Below, in pieces: positions 48,168 to 55,789 of a DNA stretch of 64,000 nucleotides. The notes under the pieces were generated by a model. The model was not told the DNA's origin. It saw nothing but the letters and a program-made list of their open reading frames with translations, and did no database searches. Positions within the stretch are counted from its first letter, which is position 1. The number at the start of each line of letters is the position of its first letter. Source of the DNA: Psychrobacillus mangrovi (GTDB lineage: Bacteria > Bacillota > Bacilli > Bacillales_A > Planococcaceae); NCBI RefSeq assembly GCF_037104765.1, contig NZ_JBAWSY010000002.1, forward strand, positions 186,001 to 250,000, written 5' to 3'. Position numbers and translations under genes: made by a program.

Positions 48168-50375
48168 TTAGAAAGTCACGTTTTCTTTCACAGTTAATGA
48201 TAAGTTATCTTTGTTTTTAATACCTTCAATACTGATAATTCTGTGGTTGTGTGATTCCGCTTTTTCAAAACCAGTTTCCGTTGAAATAACATCAATGATT
48301 TGAACAGAATTAGCACCTGTTACTCTTACTTTATATACTCCAATTTTTGAACCTGCATCTTTAACAGTAAGAGTACCTTCATCACCTACTGTAAAGTCAT
48401 TGTTCACTTTATCGTCGAACCATGAAAGTGCAAGATTGATAGTATCTCCGTAACCTACAACTGAATCAGCAGTTGTTGCAGAAGCAAGACTTGCAGAAGC
48501 AACTTGGAATGGTCCTACATACACATTATCAGAAGTATCTACGTTTCCAGCAATTGCTTCAGCAGTTGCTACAGTTTGACCTGGTGCAACTTGAACTGCT
48601 TTAACTTGAGCAACAGTTCCTGGTAAACCAAGGTTTCCTGCTTGTACTGACCAAACACCATTTGAAACTAGACCAGTACCAATTAGGTTTCCTGTATTTA
48701 CATTATAAAGGTATACTGTATATCCATTGTTACCAGTACCTTCGAATTTGTAGTTAAATCCATATCCATCATAAGTAACATCATCTGAAGGATTAGTAAC
48801 TTTAACATTACTAAACGTAACATCAGAAGTGATGTTGAAGTTTGAACTGTTAGATGCAGTCGCAGCGTAAGTTGTTGCTACTACTGTATCGTTATAAGAA
48901 AGGGCAGCCTTGAACTGCTCTAATGATACAACATTCCCTAGAATGTGGAATACATCGTTTGCATCATAAGAATACTTAACCCCACCTACAGTGAAGTAGT
49001 TGTTAGTTGTATCATGGAAACCAGTAAAAGTTGTGCTTGCTAAAGATGTTCCTGTAGCTTTTGCGTAAACATAAGTTCTTCCTAACTCAAGAACTTTATT
49101 ATTATCAAGTTTTTTCACTGTTGGAACAAAGCTTGTTTCTGAACCAGTTACTCCGTTAATAACAATTGTTAACACGCCATTAGATGGTACTGAAACTCTT
49201 GCAGTATCACCAGTAGCTGGAGCACCATTAATGCTTTGTAAAGAAGCTTTACCTGCAGCATTTAAAGCGATATCAACTTGACCATTGTAGTTAGTTAAAT
49301 CGTCGTTTTTAACAGTTACTTTATAAACACGAGTACCACCAGTTTCAATTCTTGCAACTCCAACTTCATCTACAAAGAAAGTTGTGCTAGCAGCATCAGC
49401 AGCTACTGCGAATGATTTACCAGTGTCTTTACCTTGGTAGAATAATTTATAAGTAGTACCAGCAGCTTGTGTAGAAGTAGTTAGTGTTACTGTTTTACGA
49501 TCAGCAGAAACTACAGCTTTTTGAACTGTTAATCCATTATCAAATACGAATTGTCCAGCAGGTAAAACTGCATCAACTTCTTTAGAGAATTTAACAGTTA
49601 CAGTATTTGCATCTACTCTAGATACAGAAAGAACTGATAAAGGTAAAGATTTTGCTACGTCAGCATAATTAGCTTCCAATTGAGTTTTGAAAGTGAATGA
49701 AGCTTCTTTTAGGTTTAAATTATAATCAGCTTTTGCCAATTCAGCAGCAGCTTCTTCATTTTTACCTGCTTTAATTAAAGCAGACGCTTTATCTAAATGC
49801 ATTTTTACAGTTACATCATATTTAACTGAATTGTAAAGTTTTTCAAATGTTGGTTTAACTTTGTCACGGATTCCGTCACGAGTAGATTGACCATAAACTT
49901 TATCTAAAAGAGCTGCTTGTTTACGGTACTCTTCAGAAGCCTCATGGTAAGCAGCTTCAACTTTGTTAAGATCTTTACCTTTAATAGCTACGTCAAGTTT
50001 GTTTGTTAAGTCGATGATTTTACCACTTGAAGTGATTGCATCGATATAAGCAGCTGCACGCTTAACTTGTAATTTTGGTTCAACAAGTTTAGCGTCTACG
50101 CTTAATTTTTCAGATGCAGAAAGCTTTTTAGCTGCTGCTTCTGCAGCTGCGATTGCTTTTTTAGCAGTGTTGTATTGAGCCCACGGTTGTGTTTCATAGT
50201 CAGCAGAACCTTCTACTGAGATAGCCCATTTTAATACTGTACCTGCATTTTGTGCGTCTGTTACTAATTGGTTTACATTTGTTGCTGCATCAGCTTGTTG
50301 TACTGGTGATACTGCAACGAATGCTGAAGCTGCTACTGCAGTTGAAGCTGCAATTTTGATAGCTTTTTTCTTCAT
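48168..50375 (-). CDS. SbsC-type S-layer protein, probable main lattice protein
   Basis: The start was chosen at ATG 50375 (MKKKAIKIAASTAVAASAF), with GGGAG 11 bases upstream. The frame runs on to 50483, but that covers the promoter. The product has 735 residues. A signal peptide ends at ADA-A (about 30). The SbsC-like polymer-binding domain (about 35-240, ...DKVYGQSTRDGIRD) is followed by Ig-like and S-layer domains rich in Ala, Thr, Val and Asn and lacking Cys. A strong promoter, its own terminator and a restricted codon choice suggest very high expression. It lies next to the glycosylation cluster and is the natural glycan acceptor. Confidence 0.88.
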   Translation of the reverse strand: MKKKAIKIAASTAVAASAFVAVSPVQQADAATNVNQLVTDAQNAGTVLKWAISVEGSADYETQPWAQYNTAKKAIAAAEAAAKKLSASEKLSVDAKLVEPKLQVKRAAAYIDAITSSGKIIDLTNKLDVAIKGKDLNKVEAAYHEASEEYRKQAALLDKVYGQSTRDGIRDKVKPTFEKLYNSVKYDVTVKMHLDKASALIKAGKNEEAAAELAKADYNLNLKEASFTFKTQLEANYADVAKSLPLSVLSVSRVDANTVTVKFSKEVDAVLPAGQFVFDNGLTVQKAVVSADRKTVTLTTSTQAAGTTYKLFYQGKDTGKSFAVAADAASTTFFVDEVGVARIETGGTRVYKVTVKNDDLTNYNGQVDIALNAAGKASLQSINGAPATGDTARVSVPSNGVLTIVINGVTGSETSFVPTVKKLDNNKVLELGRTYVYAKATGTSLASTTFTGFHDTTNNYFTVGGVKYSYDANDVFHILGNVVSLEQFKAALSYNDTVVATTYAATASNSSNFNITSDVTFSNVKVTNPSDDVTYDGYGFNYKFEGTGNNGYTVYLYNVNTGNLIGTGLVSNGVWSVQAGNLGLPGTVAQVKAVQVAPGQTVATAEAIAGNVDTSDNVYVGPFQVASASLASATTADSVVGYGDTINLALSWFDDKVNNDFTVGDEGTLTVKDAGSKIGVYKVRVTGANSVQIIDVISTETGFEKAESHNHRIISIEGIKNKDNLSLTVKENVTF

Positions 50376-50469
50376 AAACTTGTGATCTCCCTTCGCTTGT
50401 GTGTTGCAATTTTTTTTAGAATGTAATACCGGTCGCTTGATCGCGTCCAATATCGTTACCCTAACTAAT

Positions 50470-50503
50470 ATATGAGTATACAAAACTCATATGCCAAAAT
50501 CAA
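50470..50503 (-). promoter_or_regulatory. strong sigma-A promoter of the S-layer gene with overlapping dyad
   Basis: Minus strand: TTGATT (50503-50498), a 17-base spacer, then TATACT (50480-50475). The leader would be about 93 bases. An 8-bp perfect inverted repeat, ATATGAGT/ACTCATAT (50470-50477 and 50485-50492), overlaps the -10 and spacer, so a repressor could block it or a hairpin could form. Confidence 0.8.
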
Positions 50504-50563
50504 CTAAAATCTTCAAAGATTACCAGTTTATTTTTAGGTTAACGGTATGAAAGCACCAAGGAC

Positions 50564-50594
50564 AACATTACATATTCCATATTACAGTAATGTT
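50564..50594. promoter_or_regulatory. inverted repeat upstream of the S-layer promoter
   Basis: Arms AACATTAC and GTAATGTT (8 bp, perfect) flank a 15-base AT-rich centre that itself contains a second partial dyad. It is located about 60-90 bases upstream of the -35, a plausible regulator binding site. Confidence 0.4.
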
Positions 50595-50734
50595 ACCAAA
50601 CATGCTAGTCTTTTTTTATGAATAATTCCTACTATTTTTAGTTTTATAGATTTTTTTTAATTTCTTTAATAGTACTTTTTAAAATTTATTTTTTATTTTA
50701 TAAATTTAATGCGTGCATTTTTAAAATTATGTGT

Positions 50735-50918
50735 TATGATTTACTGTATAGAAGGTTACTTATAGATGTGTAACGCCGTAAACTTGTTTGTACATTGATT
50801 AGTGTGCAGCCTTCTACTTCCTTCGTTTTATCGCTCAAGAAAAGAAGCATCTGAACATCGGATGCTTCTTTTCTTATTTTATAAGGGTTTTGGTCTACTG
50901 GCCAAAGCCCTTTTTTTT
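50735..50918 (+). ncRNA. candidate structured small RNA, about 170 nt
   Basis: A -10-like TATGAT (50735-50740) precedes a fold with GAAGG (50751) pairing CCTTC (50810), enclosing GTTAC/GTAAC and AAAC/GTTT hairpins. There follow a perfect 14-bp hairpin (50838-50851 with 50861-50874) and a strong terminator. No protein-coding frame with a ribosome site lies on this strand before the terminator. I do not recognise a known riboswitch or RNA family. Confidence 0.4.
50883..50918 (+). terminator. rho-independent terminator, plus strand
   Basis: An 11-bp stem (AAGGGTTTTGG/CCAAAGCCCTT, one G-T pair) is followed by eight T residues on the plus strand. No plus-strand gene precedes it, so it implies an untranslated transcript. 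Confidence 0.75.
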
Positions 50919-51198
50919 GTTCAGAGAGGCAATTCGCCATCCAGATCCATCAAAAATGAATAATATTGGAACAGGTACGTACCTCTAGTTCTAGTTTAAA
51001 TAACATGTTTTTTCATTTATATTCTAGATGAGATAGGTATTAAGACTTCGCAGACATTAATCTGACATTGATTATATTACATATATGTTACAACCCCCAC
51101 CCCTTTGTAACGTCATTGTAAATTAAAATATGAAGAATCTTCCTATTGAAAACGCTTACGATATAAACTTGTAAAAAAACTGAAAGTAGAGAAAAGAA
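50919..51198. other. intergenic stretch without a recognised gene
   Basis: It is AT-rich. The only notable site is a perfect 12-bp palindrome, AGGTACGTACCT, at 50973-50984. No ribosome site followed by a coding frame was found. Confidence 0.4.
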
Positions 51199-51199
51199 A

Positions 51200-51228
51200 A
51201 AAACCACCAGAAAATTCTAGTGGTTTAG
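51200..51228 (-). terminator. terminator of the amino-acid ABC operon
   Basis: ACCAC-AGAA pairs with TTCT-GTGGT, followed on the minus strand by TTTTTTTC. The stem overlaps the last codons of the ATPase gene. Confidence 0.75.
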
Positions 51229-51945
51229 TACTTTTGATAGGAAGTCTTGTGCACGTTGCGTATCCGGATTTGTAAAAAACTTGGATGGTGCAGCGCGTTC
51301 AACGATTTTGCCATCTGCCATGAAGACGATTTCGTCGCAGATTTCTTTTGCGAAGCCCATTTCATGTGTTACGACTACCATGGTCATGCCGTCTTTTGCT
51401 AGTTTACGAATCGCATCAAGCACCTCAGTTACCATTTCTGGGTCGAGTGCGGATGTTGGTTCGTCAAATAGCATGACTGTTGGGTCCATTGCCAGTGCAC
51501 GCGCGATTGCTACGCGCTGTTGCTGACCGCCGGAAAGTCTGCTTGGGTAGGCATCGAATTTGTCAGCTAGCCCAAGACTGGTTAGTAGTTCTTTTCCTCT
51601 TGTTTCAGCTGCTTCTTTGCTTAGTCCTTTTACTTTGATTGGCGCCATTGTTACGTTTTCTAATGCGGTTAAAAACGGAAATAGGTTAAAGCTTTGGAAT
51701 ACGAAGCCGATGTTCGTTCGAGCTTCGTTGATGTCCGTTTTTTTGTTGTGTATAGATATGCCATCTACAGTGATTTCTCCATCGTCGATTGGCTCTAATG
51801 CATTAATTGTACGAATCAGCGTGGATTTACCTGCTCCACTTGGTCCAATTAGTGCAACTACATTCGATTTTGGTACTTCGAGCGAGACGTCGGTTAGGAC
51901 GTGGTGATCGCCGAAGCTTTTATTGACATTTTTGATTGATATCAT
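51217..51945 (-). CDS. polar amino-acid ABC transporter ATPase (GlnQ-like)
   Basis: The protein has 242 residues. It has Walker A GPSGAGKST, signature LSGGQQQR, Walker B VMLFDEPTSALDPE and H-loop VVTHEMGF. This is the standard GlnQ/HisP length and pattern. It powers uptake of a polar amino acid, probably glutamine, glutamate, arginine or cystine; the substrate is not readable. It is the last gene of a three-gene operon with the permease and binding protein. Confidence 0.9.
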   Translation of the reverse strand: MISIKNVNKSFGDHHVLTDVSLEVPKSNVVALIGPSGAGKSTLIRTINALEPIDDGEITVDGISIHNKKTDINEARTNIGFVFQSFNLFPFLTALENVTMAPIKVKGLSKEAAETRGKELLTSLGLADKFDAYPSRLSGGQQQRVAIARALAMDPTVMLFDEPTSALDPEMVTEVLDAIRKLAKDGMTMVVVTHEMGFAKEICDEIVFMADGKIVERAAPSKFFTNPDTQRAQDFLSKVLNH

Positions 51946-51966
51946 GATGATACACCCTCCTTACCG

Positions 51967-52626
51967 TTATGCTTCGCTCTTCAGTAATCGTTTTTCGAAA
52001 TATCGAATGATTAATGATAAGCTGAATGTCATGATGAAATAGATTAGTGCAACAAACGTCCACACTTCAATAGAACGAAATGATGTTGCTACTAGGTTTT
52101 TTGCGTTTAGTGTTAATTCGGTAGCCGCAATGACAGATACTAGCGATGAGTCTTTTATGAGCATAATAAATTGTGAGGCAAGCGGTGGTAATACTCGTCT
52201 AAATGCTTGCGGCAAAATAATATGCGTCATTGCTTTTGCATGTGTCATTCCAAGTGAACGAGCTGCTTCCATTTGCCCTTTTGGCACTCCTTGAATTCCA
52301 GCACGAACGATTTCAGCGATAAATGCACCGGCAAATATCGCAAGTCCCCAGATTGAACCCCAATAGGAACCAAGCTTCAAGAATTGTCCTAGTACAAAGA
52401 AAATCCAAATAAGTAATACGAGCAGTGGAACACCGCGAATAATCTCTACATATATAGAAGATATTAATCTAAAAAACTTGTTTTTCGAAATACGTCCCAT
52501 TCCAAAAATAATTCCTATCGGAATAGCGATTAGGATTGAAAGCGCTGAAATTTCCAACGTTTTCAATGCCCCATCGATAAAGACGTCCATATTCCTACCT
52601 ATAACACTCCAGTCATACATATACAT
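51967..52626 (-). CDS. polar amino-acid ABC transporter permease
   Basis: The protein has 219 residues with about five membrane segments. The EAA-type loop (EAARSLGMTHAKAMTHIILPQAFRRVLPPL) contacts the ATPase. The N-terminal part (GALKTLEISALSILIAIPIGIIFG) is typical of the HisM/GlnP group. It probably works as a homodimer, since only one permease gene is present. Confidence 0.9.
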   Translation of the reverse strand: MYMYDWSVIGRNMDVFIDGALKTLEISALSILIAIPIGIIFGMGRISKNKFFRLISSIYVEIIRGVPLLVLLIWIFFVLGQFLKLGSYWGSIWGLAIFAGAFIAEIVRAGIQGVPKGQMEAARSLGMTHAKAMTHIILPQAFRRVLPPLASQFIMLIKDSSLVSVIAATELTLNAKNLVATSFRSIEVWTFVALIYFIMTFSLSLIIRYFEKRLLKSEA

Positions 52627-52657
52627 AGTTGTTCCTCCTCTAAGTTGCCAGAGTGTC

Positions 52658-53479
52658 CTACTCCTCTACTACTTCATCTAACCAGTCGGAAGTCTCAAAC
52701 CATTTTTCGCGAGATGCAAGCTCAGCTGGGCTTCCTAGATAGCTGCTTAAGAATGAATTTACCCATTGGATTGTTTCGAAGTCATTTTTCTTAAGTGCAA
52801 TTCCAAGGTTTTCAGTAGATATTAAGCCTTCTAATTGTCTTACTTTGTCTCCATTTTGTAGTTTCCAGACCGCGATTGCTGGCTCGTCATATACAATGCC
52901 ATCTGCTTGCCCTTGTGCCAAAGCTGCTGCTGCATCCGGGAAGTTTTCAAAGTCCATTACTTGTGCGTTTTTAAATACATCTTTCGCAAGCAATGCTCCT
53001 GTTGTTCCAATTCCTACTGCAATTTTCTTACCTTTTACATCTAGGTCTTGCCATGTTTTCGTCGTTGTATCTTTACCAGGTAGCATAACTGCTTGACCAG
53101 TTTGGAAGTATGGATCAGCAAAGCTTACTGCAAGCGCTCTGTCCCCACGAATCGTCATACCAGCGAAGACCATGTCTACTTCACCTGTTTGTAGAGCAGG
53201 AATCAACCCGTCAAAAGTAAATTGTTTATATTCAATTTCTACCCCAAGTGCCTTTGCAAGCGCTTCCGCAGTATCTGCATCATATCCAACGAAATCACCG
53301 TTAGGATTTTTCATATCAAATGGGAAATATCCTGTAGACATCCCAATAATTAATTTTTTTTCTTTTAATGCTTTTTGGATTGTCGAATTTTCTGTTGAAA
53401 CTCCGCCTCCAGAATCGTTACTACATCCCGCAATAATTAAAACGGTAATCATAAGTAGTGCTGCTAACCATTTTTTCAT
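52658..53479 (-). CDS. amino-acid-binding lipoprotein of the ABC transporter
   Basis: The start was chosen at ATG 53479 with GGGGG 8 bases upstream; an ATG at 53494 is poorer. The product has 273 residues. A lipobox (IIAGC) anchors it outside. The SBP family 3 fold shows IIGMSTGYFPFDMKNPNGDFVGYDADTAEALAK and DMVFAGMTIRGDR. It captures the ligand for the permease encoded 32 bases downstream. It is first in the operon. Confidence 0.9.
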   Translation of the reverse strand: MKKWLAALLMITVLIIAGCSNDSGGGVSTENSTIQKALKEKKLIIGMSTGYFPFDMKNPNGDFVGYDADTAEALAKALGVEIEYKQFTFDGLIPALQTGEVDMVFAGMTIRGDRALAVSFADPYFQTGQAVMLPGKDTTTKTWQDLDVKGKKIAVGIGTTGALLAKDVFKNAQVMDFENFPDAAAALAQGQADGIVYDEPAIAVWKLQNGDKVRQLEGLISTENLGIALKKNDFETIQWVNSFLSSYLGSPAELASREKWFETSDWLDEVVEE

Positions 53480-53538
53480 AACATTTACCCCCATTTATGT
53501 ATTTTTCAGATCCCCTATTAAGCTACTGAATTATTAAA

Positions 53539-53567
53539 AGTATAAGTTATTATTATTCATGTGTCTA
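53539..53567 (-). promoter_or_regulatory. sigma-A promoter of the amino-acid ABC operon
   Basis: Minus strand: TAGACA (53567-53562), a 17-base spacer, then TATACT (53544-53539), about 60 bases upstream of the binding-protein start. Confidence 0.75.
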
Positions 53568-53747
53568 CATAAAAAATAAATTGGGATAATATTATTATTA
53601 TTGCATCTATTTGAAAAAACAGGCAAAATAGAGAATAGACATACTATACATTATGAGTTTATTAGATTTTTAGAAGTATTATTAAAAACAAATATTTGTG
53701 TTTAATTATTCTGCTAATTGAATTTTTATTCAAAGAGGGGTGTTTTC

Positions 53748-54302
53748 ATGGAGTTTCCAAAAGGAGAAGTTGGTAAACGAATAAGATATTTACGGAGGGT
53801 GCAAGGACTCACATCGGACGAACTTGCGAAATCTGCCGGTGTTAGTCAAAGCATGATCTCTCAAATAGAGCGCGGACAGGTGTCTCCATCGCTTGAGACC
53901 CTTTGGAAATTAAGCCATAGCCTTAAGGTACCGGTGTTTTCTTTTTTCGACACAGAGGAATCGAATGCCGTGACTATATACCGAGCTGAAGAGGTGAAGA
54001 ATGTCAAACGTGTACGTCCCAATGTCAGCTATCAGTTGTTATCGCCAAGTTCAGGTAAGCAAATGAGCTTTTTTAAGATGATTGTTGAGCCCGGCGATGA
54101 TTTAGATACGCCACTTTTGTATCATTCTGGAGAAGAATGTGGAATTATGTTGGTTGGAAGTTTGCGTATTGAGGTAGAAGGAGAAATACATATGATTCAT
54201 GAGGGTGATAGTATTTACTTTGATAGCTCGCTGCCACACAGATTTACGAATATTGGGGATGAGAAATCAGTTTCTATTTGGGCAATGACACATAGTTTTT
54301 AG
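53748..54302 (+). CDS. XRE-family regulator with C-terminal cupin
   Basis: The start was chosen at ATG 53748 (AGAGGGG 7 bases upstream); the frame back to 53718 has no ribosome site. The product has 184 residues. The helix-turn-helix is at about 8-63 (IRYLRRVQGLTSDELAKSAGVSQSMISQIERGQVSPSLETLWKLS). The cupin at about 105-180 (HSGEECGIMLVGSLRIEVEG, EGDSIYFDSSLPHRF) probably binds a small ligand. It is divergent from the amino-acid transporter operon, a common place for its regulator; that link is inferred. Confidence 0.85.
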   Translation: MEFPKGEVGKRIRYLRRVQGLTSDELAKSAGVSQSMISQIERGQVSPSLETLWKLSHSLKVPVFSFFDTEESNAVTIYRAEEVKNVKRVRPNVSYQLLSPSSGKQMSFFKMIVEPGDDLDTPLLYHSGEECGIMLVGSLRIEVEGEIHMIHEGDSIYFDSSLPHRFTNIGDEKSVSIWAMTHSF

Positions 54303-54319
54303 AGTGAGGGCACTGAAAC

Positions 54320-54352
54320 ACTTACGTTTTAAATGACGTAAGTGTTTTTGAA
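54320..54352 (+). terminator. terminator of the XRE-cupin gene
   Basis: A perfect 10-bp stem (ACACTTACGT/ACGTAAGTGT) with an 8-base loop is followed by TTTTTG. Confidence 0.8.
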
Positions 54353-54513
54353 CAAAAAGAGATTTATTTTTTTCTATTTGTAAATCGCCATGTATATACT
54401 TAAATGAAGGACTTCGAGATTATGGGGTGCGCCTACCTGCATTTACTTTAATTTTTTATACGGAAAAACGTTTTTTTTAGATAAAAGAAAGGCTTGATTT
54501 TAAGCATACAATA

Positions 54514-54711
54514 GTTGATTGGAGTGGAAGGCGGCGACTCCAGCCGGAATAGCAAATGTTTTCTGCACCGAAAGCGAAGCGGCAGGTGCATGAGTTGAAG
54601 ACCCTGGACTGAGCGTAGCGAAAATTAATTTTTGCGACGAGCTTGCGCAGGAGCAAGGGAAGCGGCTGAAACCATGCCGGCTGAAAGCGTCCGCCTGGAA
54701 CGGAAATCAAC
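54514..54711. repeat. 198-bp GC-rich structured intergenic repeat
   Basis: The ends pair as GTTGATT / AATCAAC, then a GGA/GGA internal loop, GT/AC, a second GGA/GGA loop, then AGGCGG / CCGCCT. The inside is GC-rich and hairpin-rich, unlike its AT-rich surroundings. I recall similar units with these ends recurring between genes in Bacillales. Only one copy was seen here, and it is not coding. Confidence 0.7.
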
Positions 54712-54733
54712 GTCTGATTGGTATGAATTAATT

Positions 54734-54765
54734 TAAGCCCTCTGATTGAATCAAAGGGCTTTTAT
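54734..54765. terminator. bidirectional terminator
   Basis: AAGCCCTCTGATT and AATCAAAGGGCTT pair with small mismatches, followed by TTTT. It lies just past the end of the 54769 gene (minus strand). Confidence 0.7.
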
Positions 54766-54768
54766 TAG

Positions 54769-55149
54769 TTACGCAAACCAACCATGTAAAGCGCCAAGTA
54801 ATGTAAAGATGACAAGGTGGTCACAAATTGCTATTAATGTTGATCTTTTCGATATTAGACCAAACAACGCATTTTTCACGTAGACCATTTTGATAATTAC
54901 TCCGATTATGAAACCGATGAGTGCACCTTGAAGTAAGGTTTCTGCTCCCGTTGCATTTATTAGAATAGCTATTAGAAAAGAACTTATGAATGCAATGAGA
55001 ACCGAATAAATATACTTTATAGGGCCGTTTGTTTGTTGATCTTTTTTATTTGCTAATAAAGTTGAATAATAGATTGTTCCGTAGATCATATATAACAATC
55101 CGCCAATAATAATTGCTAAATAATTTAAATTGCTCCAGTCAATGAACAT
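54769..55149 (-). CDS. small four-helix membrane protein (DUF1761-like)
   Basis: The protein has 126 residues with four membrane segments (about 8-28, 47-66, 73-93, 105-123). The NYLAIIIGGLLYMIYGTIYYS start and the Gly-rich third helix resemble the DUF1761 family, whose function is unknown. It has a GGAGGG ribosome site. It lies 15 bases downstream of an SRPBCC gene and is probably co-transcribed with it. Confidence 0.7.
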   Translation of the reverse strand: MFIDWSNLNYLAIIIGGLLYMIYGTIYYSTLLANKKDQQTNGPIKYIYSVLIAFISSFLIAILINATGAETLLQGALIGFIIGVIIKMVYVKNALFGLISKRSTLIAICDHLVIFTLLGALHGWFA

Positions 55150-55164
55150 GAAAACCCTCCTAGT

Positions 55165-55620
55165 TTATGCATCTTTCATTGCTTCTGTACGAACCGTTTC
55201 CACAAAACCATCCACTACCTTTTCATTGCTTTTTTTAGGACCTAGTTTGATAAAAGTTTTCCCCATCAGGTTCAGTCCTTCATTTTGCCCGGTATAAATA
55301 AACCTTGTAGATTGTTCATCTAGTTTTATGAGTGTGTATGCAGCTTGAATTTTAAAAGCTTTCGCAAGTGTAAATTCAATTTTTTTGTGTTTTTTTTGGT
55401 CGTTGTTTTCGTACTCTAAATCCGTCACGATGTAAGTTTCCGTTCTTTTTCCTTCTCGATAGGTTTGCTCATATGTAGAGCCTACAACTCCTTCTTTTAT
55501 TTCTAAAGGTTTGTGCTCTACTATATTTGGCATAATTCTCTGGATGTTTTCGAGCTGAAAGAGATTCCAGATTGTTTCGATTGGTGCAGGGATGATAATT
55601 TCTTTGCTCCAAGTTAGCAT
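55165..55620 (-). CDS. SRPBCC-family lipid- or ligand-binding protein
   Basis: The start was placed at ATG 55620 (MLTWSKEIIIPAPIETIWNLF), where the fold begins; ATG 55638 is possible. The product has 151 residues. The N-terminal I.APIE.IWNLF pattern and the alternating beta strands are typical of the START-like SRPBCC superfamily, which binds hydrophobic ligands. It is cytosolic. It forms a two-gene unit with the membrane protein at 54769. Confidence 0.75.
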   Translation of the reverse strand: MLTWSKEIIIPAPIETIWNLFQLENIQRIMPNIVEHKPLEIKEGVVGSTYEQTYREGKRTETYIVTDLEYENNDQKKHKKIEFTLAKAFKIQAAYTLIKLDEQSTRFIYTGQNEGLNLMGKTFIKLGPKKSNEKVVDGFVETVRTEAMKDA

Positions 55621-55718
55621 TTGTTTACCCCGTTTCATAAGAATAAGTGCGAATTTTTCTAAAGTGTACCATTGAAGATGTAATGAGTCTATCTCATTTA
55701 TCCATACGTTAGAAAATT

Positions 55719-55744
55719 AAAGGACCTGCCTAATCGGCAGGTCC
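55719..55744. terminator. terminator downstream of argD
   Basis: A perfect stem (AGGACCTGCC with its complement) and a short loop are followed by TTAGTT on the plus strand, with T-rich sequence on the minus side. It lies about 45 bases past the argD stop. Confidence 0.75.
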
Positions 55745-55789
55745 TTAGTTGTGAATAGCGGTTCTCTGAGCGCTTTAATTCAAGGGGTT

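Noticed and set aside
50748..50815. Purine riboswitch (a CCGTAAA-like segment is present)
   Set aside because: The rest of the conserved core is missing and no purine gene follows on that strand.
50734..50940. 68-codon minus-strand open frame upstream of the S-layer gene
   Set aside because: It spans both arms of two long hairpins and a terminator, has no ribosome site, and resembles no protein; a structured RNA on the plus strand explains it better.
54477..54710. 77-codon minus-strand open frame in the GC-rich repeat
   Set aside because: It lies almost entirely in the structured intergenic repeat and has no recognisable protein features.
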